A DNA stretch of 64,000 nt from Alteromonas sp. LOR (GTDB lineage Bacteria > Pseudomonadota > Gammaproteobacteria > Enterobacterales > Alteromonadaceae), in NCBI RefSeq assembly GCF_000753865.1, contig NZ_JQFW01000015.1:140866-204865 (forward strand). Direction: 5' to 3'. The position numbers and the translations under genes are program-made. The stretch's first letter is position 1. Each line of letters begins with the position of its first letter. This document shows, one piece after another, positions 62,348-64,000 of this stretch. The notes under the pieces are model-generated. The model saw only the letters and a program-made list of their open reading frames with translations. It searched no databases and was not told where the DNA came from.

Positions 62348-63106
62348 TTAGTCTGTAATTGCTACTGGCAGCATTAGCAAGTCTGGGGCAAGCTGTTTCT
62401 TCGCCATGCGCAGACCTTTTGTGATTTGTGTACGGTAGCTGCTATCAAGCTCTTCCCACTGACGGGTTTGCTTGTTCCACACGCCCTGCATGCTCGCGTC
62501 GCGTGTTTGATAAATAAGTGCAGTGCGACCAAGTCGTAAAAACTCTACGTCACGTTCTTGACCTTTAATTGAATGAAGGCCGCTGTACGACTCCATAGTG
62601 CGTCCGTAGTCCATTTCAACTTGGAACGCTTCCATTACGCGACGGAATTTTTCAGACGCTGCAACATCCGCTCTATCCATCATCGCTCTTAAATCAGCAA
62701 CGCGGTTAGCACGCTCTTCTGGAAGAAACGGCATGTCTAGCTCGATAAATTGAGCCAAGCCATCAATCATACGCATCATTAGAGGCGTAATTTGGCGCTC
62801 AACAACAGACACTTCATCAATTGCGGCGTTCAAGTCATCCATTTCTTGGTTTTGACTGTTAATTTGCTTACGAAGCTGAGTGTTATAAACCTCAAGACCT
62901 TCGATTTCTTTCATTAACGTTTTGAACTGTTGAAGTTTGCTGTCAATCTGATCGGTAATACCGTTTATTTTTTCCTGCGATTTTGCCGCAGACTCATTAA
63001 TTTTCGCTGCCTCATCGACAACGGGTTTTAAGACTTCATCGTCTTGTGCTAGTGCTGGTGTCGCTGAAAGCAGACCTGCAACAAGCAAAGCGTTGATAAG
63101 CTTCAT
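62348..63106 (-). CDS. DUF3450 periplasmic coiled-coil protein of the Ton cluster
   Basis: A 252-residue exported protein (signal peptide ending PALA). The N-terminal half is coiled coil (about 35-110), the rest a globular DUF3450 domain ending in RMAKKQLAPDLLMLPV. It starts the six-gene Ton operon, 4 bases before ttpC. Function unknown; it probably forms part of the periplasmic assembly with TtpC. Confidence 0.85.
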   Translation of the reverse strand: MKLINALLVAGLLSATPALAQDDEVLKPVVDEAAKINESAAKSQEKINGITDQIDSKLQQFKTLMKEIEGLEVYNTQLRKQINSQNQEMDDLNAAIDEVSVVERQITPLMMRMIDGLAQFIELDMPFLPEERANRVADLRAMMDRADVAASEKFRRVMEAFQVEMDYGRTMESYSGLHSIKGQERDVEFLRLGRTALIYQTRDASMQGVWNKQTRQWEELDSSYRTQITKGLRMAKKQLAPDLLMLPVAITD

Positions 63107-63183
63107 ACATTCAAACCTTTTAAGTTAAAAGAAATCGGATGTAACCGACTATAAGTTTCTGCGCGTAGGATAGGAGTTTTCTG

Positions 63184-63208
63184 TGACAGTTTTATTACGG
63201 AACTGTCA
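63184..63208. promoter_or_regulatory. Palindrome upstream of the Ton cluster (possible operator)
   Basis: TGACAGTT (63184-63191), nine bases, then AACTGTCA (63201-63208) form a perfect inverted repeat about 80 bases before the DUF3450 start, in the promoter region. It does not match the Fur consensus. The regulator is unknown. Confidence 0.5.
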
Positions 63209-63241
63209 TAAATAAACCGAAAGTGTTATCTGTTACACATA

Positions 63242-63270
63242 AAAAAGACCGCTGAAAAGCGGCCTTTTTA
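63242..63270. terminator. Hairpin terminator next to the IS end
   Basis: AAAAAGACCGCT pairs with AGCGGCCTTTTT (one A-C mismatch) around GAAA, with a T-run in the + sense and A-run to the left. It probably ended a gene formerly to the right on the - strand, before the IS. Confidence 0.6.
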
Positions 63271-63329
63271 TTAGATTTGACCCGCCCTAAATAGCGTTGA
63301 CACTTTTCAAACTTATTTTGGAGAGTGTA

Positions 63330-63719
63330 ATGCAATCAACAACTAAGCGTAGTCAACGCGATTATTCCCTTGCTTTTAAATTAGCAGTTGTAGAGCAGGT
63401 AGAAAAAGGAGAAATGACCTACAAACAAGCCCAGGAACACTATGGTATTCAGGGTCGTTCAACCGTTTTAGTTTGGCTTCGCAAGCATGGTCGGTTAAAT
63501 TGGTGTGAAGGCACACCTGAACTTTTTAAGCGAGATGGTCGCGTGGATAAACCTCACACAGCGCTCACGCCTGAGCAGCGTATCAAGGCTTTGGAAAAAG
63601 AGCTCGCAGATACCAAAATGAAAGCAGAGTTCTTTGAAGCGGTAGTTAATGTGCTTGAGACTGATTATGGAGTCAGTGTTGTAAAAAAGCGCAAAGGCAA
63701 GTCATTCAAAAACAGGTAG
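63330..63719 (+). CDS. IS3-family transposase OrfA
   Basis: About 129 residues with an N-terminal helix-turn-helix (FKLAVVEQVEKGEMTYKQA) and a C-terminal leucine-zipper-like helix that pairs OrfA/OrfAB. ATG at 63330 has a GGAGAG site; the longer frame from 63297 overlaps the element end. Alone, OrfA binds the ends and limits transposition. Confidence 0.92.
   Translation: MQSTTKRSQRDYSLAFKLAVVEQVEKGEMTYKQAQEHYGIQGRSTVLVWLRKHGRLNWCEGTPELFKRDGRVDKPHTALTPEQRIKALEKELADTKMKAEFFEAVVNVLETDYGVSVVKKRKGKSFKNR
63683..63689 (+). other. -1 ribosomal frameshift site A AAA AAG
   Basis: The heptamer is in the orfA codon phase (gtA AAA AAG) and a -1 shift there enters orfB in frame. This is the standard IS3 device for making the OrfAB transposase. 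Confidence 0.85.
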
Positions 63720-64000
63720 TGGATACACTATCGATAGCAAAAGCATGCAGATTCTTAGGCATATCGCGACAAGCTTATTATCAGCACCATACACGCTGTT
63801 TGAAACGCGCAAAGTATGAGGCCCGAGTTGTGCAGTTTGTTCGCTCAGAGCGAATGCTCCAACCTCGCATTGGTACGCGTAAGCTACAGTACTTAATGCA
63901 GGCTCACGCCATGAATATTGGGCGCGATAGATTGTTTTGCTTATTACGCCACAACAGGTTATTAGTGGCGCCAAAGCGTGCTTATCATAAAACTACCAAT
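63719..64000 (+). CDS. IS3-family transposase OrfB, N-terminal part (cut by window end)
   Basis: The open frame after the shift reads VDTLSIAKACRFLGISRQAYY and continues to the window end, matching the helix-turn-helix region in front of the rve integrase core of OrfB. The GTG at 63719 overlaps the orfA stop, but real expression is likely by the frameshift at 63683. The catalytic DDE core is beyond the window. Confidence 0.88.
   Translation, partial: MDTLSIAKACRFLGISRQAYYQHHTRCLKRAKYEARVVQFVRSERMLQPRIGTRKLQYLMQAHAMNIGRDRLFCLLRHNRLLVAPKRAYHKTTN

Larger units (their letters stand above)
63278..64000 (+). mobile_element. IS3-family insertion sequence, left part (cut by window end)
   Basis: The left end is set at TGACCCGCCCTAAATAGCG (63278), an IS3-type terminal inverted repeat start, followed by orfA and orfB in the usual overlapping arrangement. 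The right end, target duplication and DDE triad lie outside the window. The exact left boundary is inference. Confidence 0.8.

Noticed and set aside
63107..63277. A Fur box upstream of the Ton cluster
   Set aside because: No good match to the GATAATGATAATCATTATC consensus was found; a different palindrome is reported instead.
1..64000. CRISPR arrays, tRNA or rRNA genes, prophage
   Set aside because: No regularly spaced identical repeats with spacers, no cloverleaf or rRNA signature, and no phage structural genes were seen; tandem repeats here have no spacers.

Overview
The window is a contiguous piece of a gammaproteobacterial chromosome, most likely Alteromonas or a close relative. This is inferred from gene order (rpoN-hpf-ptsN-rapZ-ptsO, sspAB next to petABC, xerD-dsbC-recJ, lptD-surA-pdxA-rsmA-apaG-apaH), protein character, moderate GC content and the Ton cluster of marine type. 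No strain or species can be named from sequence alone. It is almost entirely housekeeping, densely packed, with short operons on both strands. There are no rRNA or tRNA genes, no CRISPR array and no prophage. One insertion sequence begins at the right edge.

Layout. 1-2610 (+): end of rpoN, hibernation factor, nitrogen-PTS and rapZ. 2655-2762: a 12-bp minisatellite. 2907-5033 (+): Mg transporter MgtE and a secreted CBM9-like protein. 5199-10274 (-): sspBA, cytochrome bc1 (petABC), rplM-rpsI with a stringent-type promoter. 10585-12878 (+): a periplasmic solute-binding-like protein and an HMG-CoA reductase, an unusual gene for this group. 12875-25490 (-): ybaN-like, mazG, relA, rlmD, acpS, pdxJ, recO, an unknown gene, recJ, dsbC, xerD, djlA. 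25903-32515 (+): outer-membrane biogenesis (lptD, surA) leading into pdxA, rsmA, apaG, apaH, with a candidate sigma-E promoter. 32832-35692 (+): a chemoreceptor with a sigma-28-like promoter and a SOUL protein. 35876-42326 (-): lysC, DUF192, a membrane ClpP-like protein, mltF, and a signal-peptide ATP-dependent DNA ligase. 42488-43330 (+): DUF4198 protein preceded by a seven-codon minicistron. 43408-50467 (-): small STAS/SEC14-like protein, hybrid histidine kinase, acnB, PQQ sugar dehydrogenase. 50557-57896 (+): repeat-containing membrane protein, acyl-CoA ligase, and a FIST / hybrid kinase / HD-GYP operon. 58042-63106 (-): a six-gene Ton system. 63278-64000: left part of an IS3-family element.

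How it fits together. The most interesting regulatory module is 53055-57896: a FIST-domain sensor translationally coupled to a soluble hybrid kinase, followed by a receiver-HD-GYP protein. This architecture matches the NosP/NahK type of nitric-oxide-to-c-di-GMP signalling, with the phosphodiesterase encoded in the same operon. The Ton system (DUF3450, long ExbB-like TtpC, ExbB, ExbD, TonB, TPR) powers outer-membrane uptake.

A recurrent oddity is short degenerate tandem repeats with 12-18 bp units. They occur between genes (2655-2762, 5046-5108, 35789-35836, 45884-45922, 52847-52876, 58001-58038). They also occur in frame within genes (mazG, a histidine kinase N-terminus, a small membrane protein, and probably the PQQ dehydrogenase N-terminus).
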